Shown here piece by piece: positions 8,000-16,191 of a stretch of DNA of 61,441 nt; position 1 is the first letter of the stretch; each line of letters begins with the position of its first letter. The DNA is from Streptomyces sp. cf386. Lineage in GTDB: Bacteria; Actinomycetota; Actinomycetes; Streptomycetales; Streptomycetaceae. The stretch spans positions 1 through 61,441 of the forward strand of contig NZ_FNHV01000036.1 of assembly GCF_900103585.1 (NCBI RefSeq). Reading direction: 5' to 3'. Both the position numbers and the translations under genes were made by a program. Below the pieces are notes generated by a model, which did not search any database, was not told the DNA's origin, and was given only the letters and a program-made list of their open reading frames with translations.

Positions 8000-9226
8000 A
8001 TGGGGACGAATTCCGTGACAGCGGATGTCACGGTGGACTTCGGGGCGCTCGGCGAGGAATTCCTCAGGAATCCCCACCCGGTCTACGCCGCACTCCGCGC
8101 CCGGGGCCCGGTGCACCGCGTCCGGGTGCCCGAGGGAGCCGAAGCCTGGCTCGTGGTCGGCCATGAGGCATGCCGGTCCGCGCTCACCGACCCCACCCTG
8201 TCCAAGTCCTGGAAGGACGCCTCCCCCGAGCTGCCGCTGGCCCGGCTCTCCGCCGGCGACAACCTGCTCAGCTCGAACCCGCCGGACCACACCCGGCTGC
8301 GCAGGCTCGTGGCGAAGGAGTTCACGCCCCGTCGTATCGAAGCCCTGGCACCCAGGGTGCGGGCCCTGACCGGTGAACTCCTCGACGCCATGCTCGCCCG
8401 GCCCGGGGGACGGGCGGACCTCGTCGAGGCCCTCTCCTTCCCTCTGGCCATGGGCATCATCTGTGAACTCCTCGGTGTGCCCTCGCTGGACCGCGCCGCC
8501 TTCCGCGACTGGGCCGAGCAGGCCCTGAGCAGCCCGGACCGGGACACCAGGACGGCCGCCACGGCCGCGATGACGCGGTACCTCGTCGGCATGGTGGACG
8601 AGATGCGTGCCCGGCCCGGCGACGACCTGATGAGCGCCCTCATCCGCACCACCGACGAGGACGGCGACCGGCTCTCGCCGGACGAACTCATCGGCATGGC
8701 CTGGCTGCTGCTCGTCACCGGCTTCGAGACCACCGTCAACCTCATCGCCGGCGGCGTCCTCGCACTGCTCCGGCACCCCGGCCAGCTCGCCGCCCTGCGT
8801 GCCGACCCCTCGCTCATCGACAACGCCGTCGAGGAGATGCTGCGCTACGAGGGCCCGGTGGAGACCACCACGTACCGCTTCACCACCGCGCCCCTCGACA
8901 TCGCCGGCAGCTCCGTCCCCGGAGGCGGTGAACTCGTCCTCATCGCGCTCGCCGACGCCGATCGCGACCCGGCCCGCTTCCCCGACCCCGACCGCTTCGA
9001 CATCCGCCGCCCGACCGGCGGCCACCTCGCCTTCGGCCACGGCATCCACTACTGCCTGGGCGCACCCCTGGCCCGCCTGCAGGCCCGTACCGCGATCAAC
9101 GCCCTGCTGGACCGCTGCCCGGCCCTCTTCCTCGACACCCACCCCGCGGACCTGACCTGGCGCACGGGCCTGCTCATCCGCGGCCCTCGCCGTCTCCCGA
9201 TCCGCTGGCTGCCCGGACCCGCCTGA
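8000..9226 (+). CDS. Cytochrome P450 monooxygenase
   Basis: A 408-residue bacterial class I P450. The I-helix oxygen-activation motif is LLVTGFETT (near residue 240), the ExxR pair lies in EEMLRYEGP, and the heme loop is FGHGIHYCLGAPLA with Cys352 as thiolate ligand. The start is the ATG two bases after the stop of the CMD-fold gene, giving the usual CYP105/107-like length. It needs ferredoxin and reductase partners, and none are encoded next to it. As last gene of the nine-gene run it likely performs hydroxylation, epoxidation or ring coupling in the pathway. A convergent minus-strand gene begins about 30 bases after its stop, which closes the operon. Confidence 0.95.
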   Translation: MGTNSVTADVTVDFGALGEEFLRNPHPVYAALRARGPVHRVRVPEGAEAWLVVGHEACRSALTDPTLSKSWKDASPELPLARLSAGDNLLSSNPPDHTRLRRLVAKEFTPRRIEALAPRVRALTGELLDAMLARPGGRADLVEALSFPLAMGIICELLGVPSLDRAAFRDWAEQALSSPDRDTRTAATAAMTRYLVGMVDEMRARPGDDLMSALIRTTDEDGDRLSPDELIGMAWLLLVTGFETTVNLIAGGVLALLRHPGQLAALRADPSLIDNAVEEMLRYEGPVETTTYRFTTAPLDIAGSSVPGGGELVLIALADADRDPARFPDPDRFDIRRPTGGHLAFGHGIHYCLGAPLARLQARTAINALLDRCPALFLDTHPADLTWRTGLLIRGPRRLPIRWLPGPA

Positions 9227-9259
9227 TCACCGCGGGCCGCAGGCCTCGCCCGCGACCGC

Positions 9260-9775
9260 CTACTCGTCCTCGTCCCCGCACAACTTCCGCAGCACCACAC
9301 CGCACCGGCGTGCATAGGCATGCTGCAAGCCGCGCGTGGCCGCCCCGCCGGCCCGCGCGTACCACTTCGCCCCCCGGCTGAAGGCACGCACGGTCAGCCA
9401 CACCGTGCCGTCCCCCGTGCGCTCCACCATGAACACCTCCTCGCCGCACTCCGGATGGCCGGAAAGCGTGCCGTACGCCCAGCCGATGCGCCGGTACTCC
9501 TCCACCGTCCACACCACCCGGCACGGCGCCTTTATGACGCCGGCGAGGGTGACCGTGACGTCGACGTCGGTGGCCGCTCGGTCGGCCGACGCCTCGATGC
9601 CGACGCCCATCGCGCGGTGCATCTCCCAGGTCATGACGGCTTCCGCGGCTCGGCGGAAGACCTCCTCGCCCTCGCCGATGCGGGTGCGCACATGCAGGGG
9701 GTGGAAGCCGGGCGGGCAGAAGCCGCTCTCCCGGGTCGCGCCTACGTCGTCGTACGTGAAAGGCCCCAAAGACAT
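9260..9775 (-). CDS. DUF1990 family protein
   Basis: A 171-residue protein of the DUF1990 family, recognisable from the N-terminal TYDDVGATRESG, the central GVGIEASADRAATDVDVTVTL strand region and the Y/W-rich middle (WAYGTLSGHPECGEEVF). The fold is expected to resemble START/polyketide-cyclase-like lipid-binding barrels, and no biochemical role is established. The ATG at 9775 places the conserved TYDDVG motif near the N-terminus; a TTG 60 bases further upstream would add residues with no family support. It is monocistronic, tail-to-tail with the P450 gene and followed upstream by the protease gene on the same strand (82-base gap). Confidence 0.8.
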   Translation of the reverse strand: MSLGPFTYDDVGATRESGFCPPGFHPLHVRTRIGEGEEVFRRAAEAVMTWEMHRAMGVGIEASADRAATDVDVTVTLAGVIKAPCRVVWTVEEYRRIGWAYGTLSGHPECGEEVFMVERTGDGTVWLTVRAFSRGAKWYARAGGAATRGLQHAYARRCGVVLRKLCGDEDE

Positions 9776-9857
9776 GGGTCCCAAGCGTACGGCGGCACCC
9801 GGGGATGCCTTCGTCCCGGGTGCCGCCTGGGTCAAGCTGCCGTCAACCGGCCTGTGG

Positions 9858-11525
9858 TCAGCTGACGTTGACCGCCGACCACGCGGCCGCGACCGCCTTG
9901 TACTCCGTGCTGCTGGTGCCGCCGTACAGGGCGGACGCCGCGCTCAGGGTCGCCGTACGGGCGGCCTTGTAGTTCGTCGTCGACGTCATGTACTCGGTCA
10001 GCGCCTTGTACCAGATGGCGGCGGCCTTGGCGCGGCCGATGCCGGTGACCGTCGAGCCGTTGGACGTCGGGGAGTTGTAGCTCACCCCGTTGATCGTCTT
10101 CGAACCGCTGCCCTCGGAGAGGATGTAGAAGAAGTGGTTCGCCGGGCCGGAGGAGTAGTGCACGTCCAGGCCGCCCAGGCTCGACGACCAGTAGTCGGCC
10201 GACGAGCCGTCCTTGCTCGGCTTGTCCATGTAGCGCAGCGGGCTGCCGTCGCCGTTGATGTCGATCTCCTCGCCGATGAGGTAGTCACCGACGTCGGAGG
10301 AGTTCGCCGCGTAGAACTCCACGGCCGTGCCGAAGATGTCGGAGGTCGCCTCGTTGAGACCGCCCGACTCGCCCGAGTAGTTCAGGCCCGCCGTGTTCGA
10401 CGTGACGCCGTGGGTCATCTCGTGGCCCGCCACGTCCAGCGAGGTGAGCGGCTTGACGTTGCCCTCGCCGTCGCCGTACGTCATGCAGAAGCAGCTGTCG
10501 TCCCAGAAGGCGTTGACGTAGGCGTTGCCGTAGTGGACGCGGGAGTAGGCGGCCTTGCCGTCGTTCTTGATGCCGCTGCGGCCGAAGGTGTTCTTGTAGT
10601 AGTCCCAGGTCGTCTGGGCGCCGTAGGCCGCGTCGACGGCCGCGCTCTGGTCGCTGGAGGAGCTGGATGCCGCGCCGGTGCCCCAGGTGTCGTCCGCGTC
10701 GGTGAACAGCGTGCCCGCCGAACTGCTGCTGCTGCGCGCCTTGTTGTACGTCTTGTGGCCGCCGCGCGAGGTGTCGTACAGCTGGTACGTCGACCCGGAG
10801 AGGGTCGTGCCGAGGGTCACCGTGCCGGAGTACACGCTCTTACCGGTGCCGGTCTCGATGCCCTGGTACTCGTAGAGCTTCTTGCCGGTGGCCGCGTCGG
10901 TGATGACGTGCAGCTCGTTCGGGGTGCCGTCCTCCTGGAGGCCGCCGACGATCGTCTCGTAGGCGAGGGTCGGCTTGCCGTTCGCGGCCCAGATCACCTT
11001 GCGGGGCGCGTTGTCCGCCTCGGTCTTCTCCGAGCCGGCCGCCTTCGCCAGCTTCACGGCCTGGCCCTCGGCCTTGGCCGCGGTGATGGCCGGCTTGAGC
11101 GTGGCGACCTTGATGGTGGCCTTCGTCGCCTTGGTGACGCCCTGGGTCTTGCCGGCCGCCGACTCGTGGACGACCAGGTCGCCGCCGAGGACGGGCAGGC
11201 CCGCGTAGGTGCGCTCATAGCGGGTGTGGACGGTGCCGTCGGCGTCCTTGACGACGTCCTTGACGACCAGCTTCTCCTGGGCGCCGAGGCCTATCGCGTC
11301 GGCGGTCTCGGCGGCCTCGGCCTGCTGGTCCTTGATGAGCGCGGTGCGCGCGGCGGGGGCCAGCGCGACCGGGACGGCGAGCGGGGCGGCCGTTCTGCCG
11401 CTCTGCGCCTGGTCCTCGGCGGCGGAACTTCCGGCGGTCAGGCCGGTGGTGAGGAGGGCTCCGGCCGCCACGGCGGTGGCGATGGCCAGAGTGGTGCGCT
11501 TGCGACGCGCGTAGAGGGGGGTCAC
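9858..11525 (-). CDS. Secreted thermolysin-like (M4) neutral zinc metalloprotease
   Basis: A 555-residue pre-pro-protease. The GTG start is supported by AAAGGAGCT a few bases upstream. Residues 1-35 form a Sec-type signal with a twin Arg/Lys start (ARRKRTTLAIA). The propeptide covers roughly 60-220 with FTP (VVHESAAGK) and PepSY parts. The catalytic zinc site is HEMTH (His368, Glu369, His372) with the third ligand Glu392 in GGLNEATSD. The C-terminal M4 domain has GPANHFFY and the helix-rich end. The protein ends without an extra domain. It would be exported, mature autocatalytically and degrade extracellular protein. It is a clear paralogue of the next minus-strand protease upstream, which retains a P domain. 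Confidence 0.95.
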   Translation of the reverse strand: MTPLYARRKRTTLAIATAVAAGALLTTGLTAGSSAAEDQAQSGRTAAPLAVPVALAPAARTALIKDQQAEAAETADAIGLGAQEKLVVKDVVKDADGTVHTRYERTYAGLPVLGGDLVVHESAAGKTQGVTKATKATIKVATLKPAITAAKAEGQAVKLAKAAGSEKTEADNAPRKVIWAANGKPTLAYETIVGGLQEDGTPNELHVITDAATGKKLYEYQGIETGTGKSVYSGTVTLGTTLSGSTYQLYDTSRGGHKTYNKARSSSSSAGTLFTDADDTWGTGAASSSSSDQSAAVDAAYGAQTTWDYYKNTFGRSGIKNDGKAAYSRVHYGNAYVNAFWDDSCFCMTYGDGEGNVKPLTSLDVAGHEMTHGVTSNTAGLNYSGESGGLNEATSDIFGTAVEFYAANSSDVGDYLIGEEIDINGDGSPLRYMDKPSKDGSSADYWSSSLGGLDVHYSSGPANHFFYILSEGSGSKTINGVSYNSPTSNGSTVTGIGRAKAAAIWYKALTEYMTSTTNYKAARTATLSAASALYGGTSSTEYKAVAAAWSAVNVS

Positions 11526-11667
11526 ACGAGCTCCTTTGTGGGGGAAAAGCGTTGGTGCTGGTGCGGCGGGTGAGGGAAGCGTGACACCTGGGGCGCGTAC
11601 ATGTCAGGAGTGGGCGGTGATGTTGGCCAAAATTTGACTGTTGGGTGAACGTTTCAGAAATGTAAAC

Positions 11668-11710
11668 GGGCGCCGTCCCGGCGGGAGTTGAACCCACCGA
11701 GACGACGCCC
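11668..11710 (-). terminator. 18-bp hairpin downstream of the P-domain metalloprotease
   Basis: An 18-base arm at 11668-11685 and an 18-base arm at 11693-11710 flank a 7-base loop. Read on the minus strand every position pairs, three of them as G-U; on the plus strand those three positions would be A-C mismatches. The asymmetry shows that the selected RNA is the minus-strand transcript. The hairpin begins 25 bases past the stop codon of the protease gene at 11736 and is followed on that strand by a T-rich run (GTTTACATTTC). This fits a strong transcription terminator isolating the two protease genes. Confidence 0.85.
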
Positions 11711-11735
11711 TGTCCTGGTCGGACCGTCAACGGGC

Positions 11736-13802
11736 CTACGGGAAGGTGAGCTTCCAGCTGTTGATGTAGCCGGTGTCGATGGCCGCGTTGTCCTGGACCC
11801 GCAGCTGCCAGACGCCGTTGGCGACCTCGGAGGACGCGTTCACCGTGTAGGTGGTGTTGAGGTTGTCCGAACTGCCGCCGGTGCCGTACGCCTTCAGCGT
11901 GTACGCCGTGCCGTCGGGAGCGACCAACTGCACCTGGAGGTCACCGACGTAGGTGTGGACGATGTCCACGGCGACCTGGAGGTTGGACGGCGCGTTGCCG
12001 GTCCGGCCGGAGACCGTGATCGGAGACGTCACCGCCGCCCCGTTGTCCGGGATCGACACGTCGGTTCCGCTCTCGAAGGACGTGCCGCCACCGCCGCCCC
12101 CGTCGGAGCGCGTGCCCACGTTGACGCCCGCCCAGGCGTCCTGCACCGCCTTGTACTCGGTGCTCGTGGTGCCGTACAGCTCGCCGGCCGCCGCGAGGGT
12201 GCCGGTGCGGGCGCCCGAGTAGTTGGTGGTGGAGGTGAACTTGGTGGTCAGCGCGCGGAACCAGATCTTCTCCGCCTTGTCCCGGCCGATGCCGGTGACC
12301 GGAAGGCCGTCCGAGGTGGGCGAGTTGTAGGTGACACCATTGATGGTCTTGGTGCCGCTGCCCTCGCTCAGCAGGTAGAAGAAGTGGTTCGCGGGGCCCG
12401 ACGAGTAGTGCACGTCGATCGAGCCGATGCCCGAGTACCAGGCGTCCTTCGAGGCGCCGTCCTGGCTCGGCCGGTCCATGTAGCGCAACGGCGTGCCGTC
12501 GCCGTTGATGTTGATCTCCTCGCCGATGAGGTAGTCACCGACGTCGGAGGAGTTGTTCGCGAAGAACTCGACGGTCGAGCCGAAGATGTCGGAGGTGGCT
12601 TCGTTCAGACCGCCGGACTCGCCGGAGTAGTTGAGGCCCGCGGTGTTGGAGGTGAGCCCGTGGGTCATCTCGTGCGCGGCCACGTCGATCGACGTCAGCG
12701 GGTTGGCGTTGCCCGAGCCGTCGCCGTACGTCATGCAGAAGCAGCTGTCGGACCAGAACGCGTTGACGTACGCGTTGCCGTAGTGGACCCGGGAGTAGGC
12801 ACCGACGCCGTCACCGCGGATACCCGAACGCCCGTGCACGTTCTTGTAGTAGTCCCAGGTCAGCGCGGCACCGTAGTGCGCGTCCGCACCCGCGGACTCC
12901 AGGTTGGACGGGCTGCCGTTGCCCCAGACGTCGTCCGAGCCGGAGAAGAGGGTGCCGGTGCCGGAGGTGCCGCGGTTGAGGTTGTACGTCTTGTGCCCGC
13001 CGCGCGCGCCGTCGGTGAGGTTGTACGTCGAACCCGACTGCGTGGTGGTGAGGTTGACCGTGCCGGAGTACACCGTGTTGCCGGTACCGGTCTCGATCGC
13101 CTCCCACTCGTACAGCTTCTCGCCGGTGGTGGCGTCGGTGATGACGTGCAGCTCCTGCGGGGTGCCGTCGTGCTGGAAGCCGCCGACGACCGTCTCGTAC
13201 GCCACGGTCGGCTTGCCGTTCGCGGCCCAGATCACCTTGCGGGGCGCCTTGTTGACGTCCGGGCTCTTGGCCTTCTCCGCCTTCGCGGCGGCCAGCGCCT
13301 GCTTTTCCGCCTTGGCGGTGGACACGGCGGCCTTCGTCGTCGCCGGCTTGATGGCGGTGCGGGTCGCCTTGACGACGGCCTCGGTCGCACCGGCCTTCGT
13401 GGTCTCGACGACCAGATCGCCGCCGAGGACGGGCAGACCGTCGTAGGTCCGCTCGTAGCGGGTGTGGACCGTGCCGTCGCCGTCCTTGAGGACGTCACGG
13501 ACGACCAGCTTCTCCTTGGCGCCGAGGCCCAGGTCCTTCGCGGTGTCCGCCTTGGTGGCGTTGGCCTCGCGTATCAGCGCGGCGCGCTGGGCGGGGGACA
13601 GCTTGACGGACTCGGCGCCCGGTATGACCTTGCCCGCGGCCGACGGTGCCTTCTCCGGGGCTGCGGTGGCGGCGCCCGACTGGACGGCCGCGGCGATCAG
13701 GGCGGAGACACCGACGAGGGCCACGGCGGCGGCCCGGCGGTGCGTGGTGTGACGGCGCGTGGTGTGGGGGGTGCGTCTGTGGGAGGAACTGTCTCTCAAC
13801 AC
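11736..13802 (-). CDS. Secreted M4 zinc metalloprotease with C-terminal P (proprotein convertase) domain
   Basis: A 688-residue pre-pro-enzyme. The GTG at 13802 follows AAGGAG; a TTG directly after it is equally possible. The N-terminus is a basic leader with a hydrophobic core (AAAVALVGVSALIAAAV) and an AxA-type cleavage site. FTP and PepSY-type propeptide segments follow, then the catalytic M4 domain with HEMTH (His377, Glu378, His381) and Glu401 in GGLNEATSD. After a glycine linker (GGGGG near 567) comes a P/Homo-B domain (SIPDNGAAVTSPI to the end, about residues 575-688), a beta-sandwich that often aids folding or substrate binding. Its propeptide and catalytic region are strongly similar to the neighbouring protease, pointing to tandem duplication with loss or gain of the P domain. 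Confidence 0.95.
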   Translation of the reverse strand: MLRDSSSHRRTPHTTRRHTTHRRAAAVALVGVSALIAAAVQSGAATAAPEKAPSAAGKVIPGAESVKLSPAQRAALIREANATKADTAKDLGLGAKEKLVVRDVLKDGDGTVHTRYERTYDGLPVLGGDLVVETTKAGATEAVVKATRTAIKPATTKAAVSTAKAEKQALAAAKAEKAKSPDVNKAPRKVIWAANGKPTVAYETVVGGFQHDGTPQELHVITDATTGEKLYEWEAIETGTGNTVYSGTVNLTTTQSGSTYNLTDGARGGHKTYNLNRGTSGTGTLFSGSDDVWGNGSPSNLESAGADAHYGAALTWDYYKNVHGRSGIRGDGVGAYSRVHYGNAYVNAFWSDSCFCMTYGDGSGNANPLTSIDVAAHEMTHGLTSNTAGLNYSGESGGLNEATSDIFGSTVEFFANNSSDVGDYLIGEEININGDGTPLRYMDRPSQDGASKDAWYSGIGSIDVHYSSGPANHFFYLLSEGSGTKTINGVTYNSPTSDGLPVTGIGRDKAEKIWFRALTTKFTSTTNYSGARTGTLAAAGELYGTTSTEYKAVQDAWAGVNVGTRSDGGGGGGTSFESGTDVSIPDNGAAVTSPITVSGRTGNAPSNLQVAVDIVHTYVGDLQVQLVAPDGTAYTLKAYGTGGSSDNLNTTYTVNASSEVANGVWQLRVQDNAAIDTGYINSWKLTFP

Positions 13803-14072
13803 TGACTCCTTCTGCGCGGCCGCGGATCACGCGGCCAGGGGAGACCGGCCGGCGGGTGGGCCGTCCGGGCGACACGGGGTGGTACGCAGAACGACGTGCG
13901 CGTGCGGGAGCTCGGCCGCGGGCACCGCCATGTGACGGTGTTGTGGGGTTGCTGTGACGCGGCCGTGGGAAGAGTGGCAGGTGACTGCGGTTTCTGTCAG
14001 GACCGCGTCAGGAAGTTGGCCGGAAATCGTTCGTTGTCCGGGAGTTCACGTTCGATAAACGGACCAGTCGCC

Positions 14073-16103
14073 TCAAACGTCGATACGGCCGAGATCGCGC
14101 AGCCACGCGGTCGCGTTGCCGTCGGACGGCGCCCGCCAGTCACCGCGCGGAGAGAGCGAACCGCCCGCCGAGACCTTCGGACCGTTCGGCATCGCCGAGC
14201 GCTTGAACTGTGCGAACGCGAAGAAGCGACGGCAGAAGACCTCCAGCCAGCGCCGGATCTCGGCCAGGTCGTACGCCACCCGCTTGGCCTCCGGAAAGCC
14301 CGGCGGCCAGGCGCCGGCGTGCGGGTCGTGCCAGGCGTGCCAGGCCAGGAAGGCGATCTTCGACGGCCGGAAGCCGTACCGCAGGACATGGAAGAGCGTG
14401 AAGTCGTGCAGCGCGTACGGCCCGATCTTCGACTCGGTCGACTGCATCTCCTCGCCCGGCACCAGCTCCGGGCTGATCTCCGTGTCGAGGATCGCGGCCA
14501 GCGTCCGGCCGGTCTCCTTGTCGAACTGCTCGCTGCCGATGACCCAGCGGATCAGATGCTGGATCAGCGTCTTCGGCACCCCGCCGTTGACGTTGTAGTG
14601 GCTCATCTGGTCGCCCACGCCGTACGTGGACCAGCCGAGCGCCAGCTCCGACAGGTCGCCGGTGCCGAGCACGATGCCGCCGCGTTGGTTGGCGAGGCGG
14701 AACAGGTAGTCGGTGCGCAGGCCCGCCTGGACGTTCTCGAAGGTGACGTCGTAGACCGGCTCACCGGACGCGAACGGGTGGCCCATCTCCTGGAGCATCA
14801 GCCGCGCGGTCGGCGTGATGTCCAGCTCGGCCGCCGTGACGCCGAGCGAGTTCATCAGCTTGTGGGCGTTGTCCTTGGTGTGGTCGCTGGTCGCGAAGCC
14901 GGGCAGGGTGAAGGCCAGGATGTCGCTGCGCGGACGCCCGGCGCGGTCCATCGCCCGGGCCGCGACGATCAGCGCGTGCGTGGAGTCCAGCCCGCCGGAC
15001 ACCCCGATGACCACCTTCGGGCCGCCGATCGAGGCCAGCCGCTGCTGAAGGCCCGCGACCTGGATGTTGTACGCCTCGTAGCAGTCCAGGGCCAGACGCT
15101 CGGCGTCGGCCGGCACGAACGGGAAGCGCTCGACCCGGCGCTTGAGGCCGAGGTCGGTGACGGGCGGGTCGAGCTCGAACCCGATTCTCCGGAAGTCCCC
15201 GGTCCGCCCGGCGTGCGCGCGCCGGTTGTCGTCGAACGTGCCCGTCCGGGCCCGCTCCTGCCGCAGCAGGTCGAGGTCGACATCGGCCACCGCGTACTGG
15301 TCGCCGAGCGGGAAGCGCTCCGACTCGGCGAGCAGGGCGCCGTTCTCGTAGATCATGGTCTGCCCGTCCCAGGACAGGTCGGTGGTCGACTCGCCCAGAC
15401 CGGCCGCCGAGTAGACGTACGCCGCGAGGCAGCGCGAGGACGCCGCCCGGCACAGCAGCCGACGGTCCTCGGCCCGGCCGACCGTGATGGGGCTGCCCGA
15501 GAGGTTGGCGAGCACGGTCGCACCGGCCAGCGCCGCCTCCGCGCTCGGGGGCACCGGCACCCACATGTCCTCGCAGATCTCCGCGTGCAGCACGAGACCT
15601 GGGACGTCCGCCGCCTCGAACAGCAGGTCGACGCCGAACGGCACCTCCGCGCCGCCGACGCGGATCGTCCCGCCCCGCTCGTCCTCGCCGGAGGCGATCT
15701 GACGCCGCTCGTAGAACTCCCGGTAGTTCGGCGGGTACGACTTCGGGGCCACGCCCAGGATCCGGCCCCGGTGCACGATCACCGCGCAGTTGTAGATGCG
15801 GTGGCGGTGCCGCAGCGGAGCACCGACGACCAGCGCCGGAAGCAGGTCCGCCGACCCGGCCACCACCGCCCTCAGCGCCTCCTCGACGTCGTCGAGCACC
15901 GCGTCCTGGAGCAGCAGGTCCTCGATGGAGTACCCGGTCAGGCCCAGCTCGGGGAAGACGGCGACGGCGACGCCCTCCTGCGCACACGCGCGCGCCTGCC
16001 GCAGGACCGCCTCGGCGTTGGCGTGCGGGTCGGCGATGACGGTGTGGCCGGTGCACGCGGCGACGCGCGCGAAGCCGTGCTGGTAGATCGACCAGAAGTT
16101 CAA
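14073..16103 (-). CDS. nadE: Glutamine-dependent NAD(+) synthetase
   Basis: A 676-residue two-domain enzyme converting deamido-NAD (NaAD) to NAD with ATP and glutamine-derived ammonia. The N-terminal nitrilase-type glutaminase domain (about 1-290) has the FPELGLTGYS segment with the catalytic glutamate, a lysine in APKSYPPNYREFYE and the cysteine in HAEICEDMWVP. The C-terminal synthetase domain (about 320-676) has the ATP-pyrophosphatase loop GVSGGLDSTHAL and the GTGDLSELALGWSTYG segment. A TTG start is chosen because family members begin at the NFWSIYQHGF motif and GGGGAAG lies just upstream; longer forms would begin in non-conserved sequence. It lies downstream of the ABC exporter operon on the same strand (88-base gap) and probably has its own expression. 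Confidence 0.95.
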   Translation of the reverse strand: MNFWSIYQHGFARVAACTGHTVIADPHANAEAVLRQARACAQEGVAVAVFPELGLTGYSIEDLLLQDAVLDDVEEALRAVVAGSADLLPALVVGAPLRHRHRIYNCAVIVHRGRILGVAPKSYPPNYREFYERRQIASGEDERGGTIRVGGAEVPFGVDLLFEAADVPGLVLHAEICEDMWVPVPPSAEAALAGATVLANLSGSPITVGRAEDRRLLCRAASSRCLAAYVYSAAGLGESTTDLSWDGQTMIYENGALLAESERFPLGDQYAVADVDLDLLRQERARTGTFDDNRRAHAGRTGDFRRIGFELDPPVTDLGLKRRVERFPFVPADAERLALDCYEAYNIQVAGLQQRLASIGGPKVVIGVSGGLDSTHALIVAARAMDRAGRPRSDILAFTLPGFATSDHTKDNAHKLMNSLGVTAAELDITPTARLMLQEMGHPFASGEPVYDVTFENVQAGLRTDYLFRLANQRGGIVLGTGDLSELALGWSTYGVGDQMSHYNVNGGVPKTLIQHLIRWVIGSEQFDKETGRTLAAILDTEISPELVPGEEMQSTESKIGPYALHDFTLFHVLRYGFRPSKIAFLAWHAWHDPHAGAWPPGFPEAKRVAYDLAEIRRWLEVFCRRFFAFAQFKRSAMPNGPKVSAGGSLSPRGDWRAPSDGNATAWLRDLGRIDV

Positions 16104-16191
16104 CGGACTTCCCCAGGAGAAGCGGACAGTGCTGGGACCGAGCATAGATCGCCTGATCAGGCCCACGCCGTTCCGGACCGGGCGCCAGGGC

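Noticed and set aside
11526..11667. PhoP (PHO) box from a single GTTCACC motif in the protease upstream region
   Set aside because: Only one unit is clear; the second 11-base direct repeat does not match.
11668..11710. tRNA or tmRNA 3' end, because the minus strand contains GGGTTCAACTCCC, like a T arm
   Set aside because: No matching acceptor or D arm is present upstream, and the whole sequence is explained by a symmetrical 18-bp terminator hairpin.
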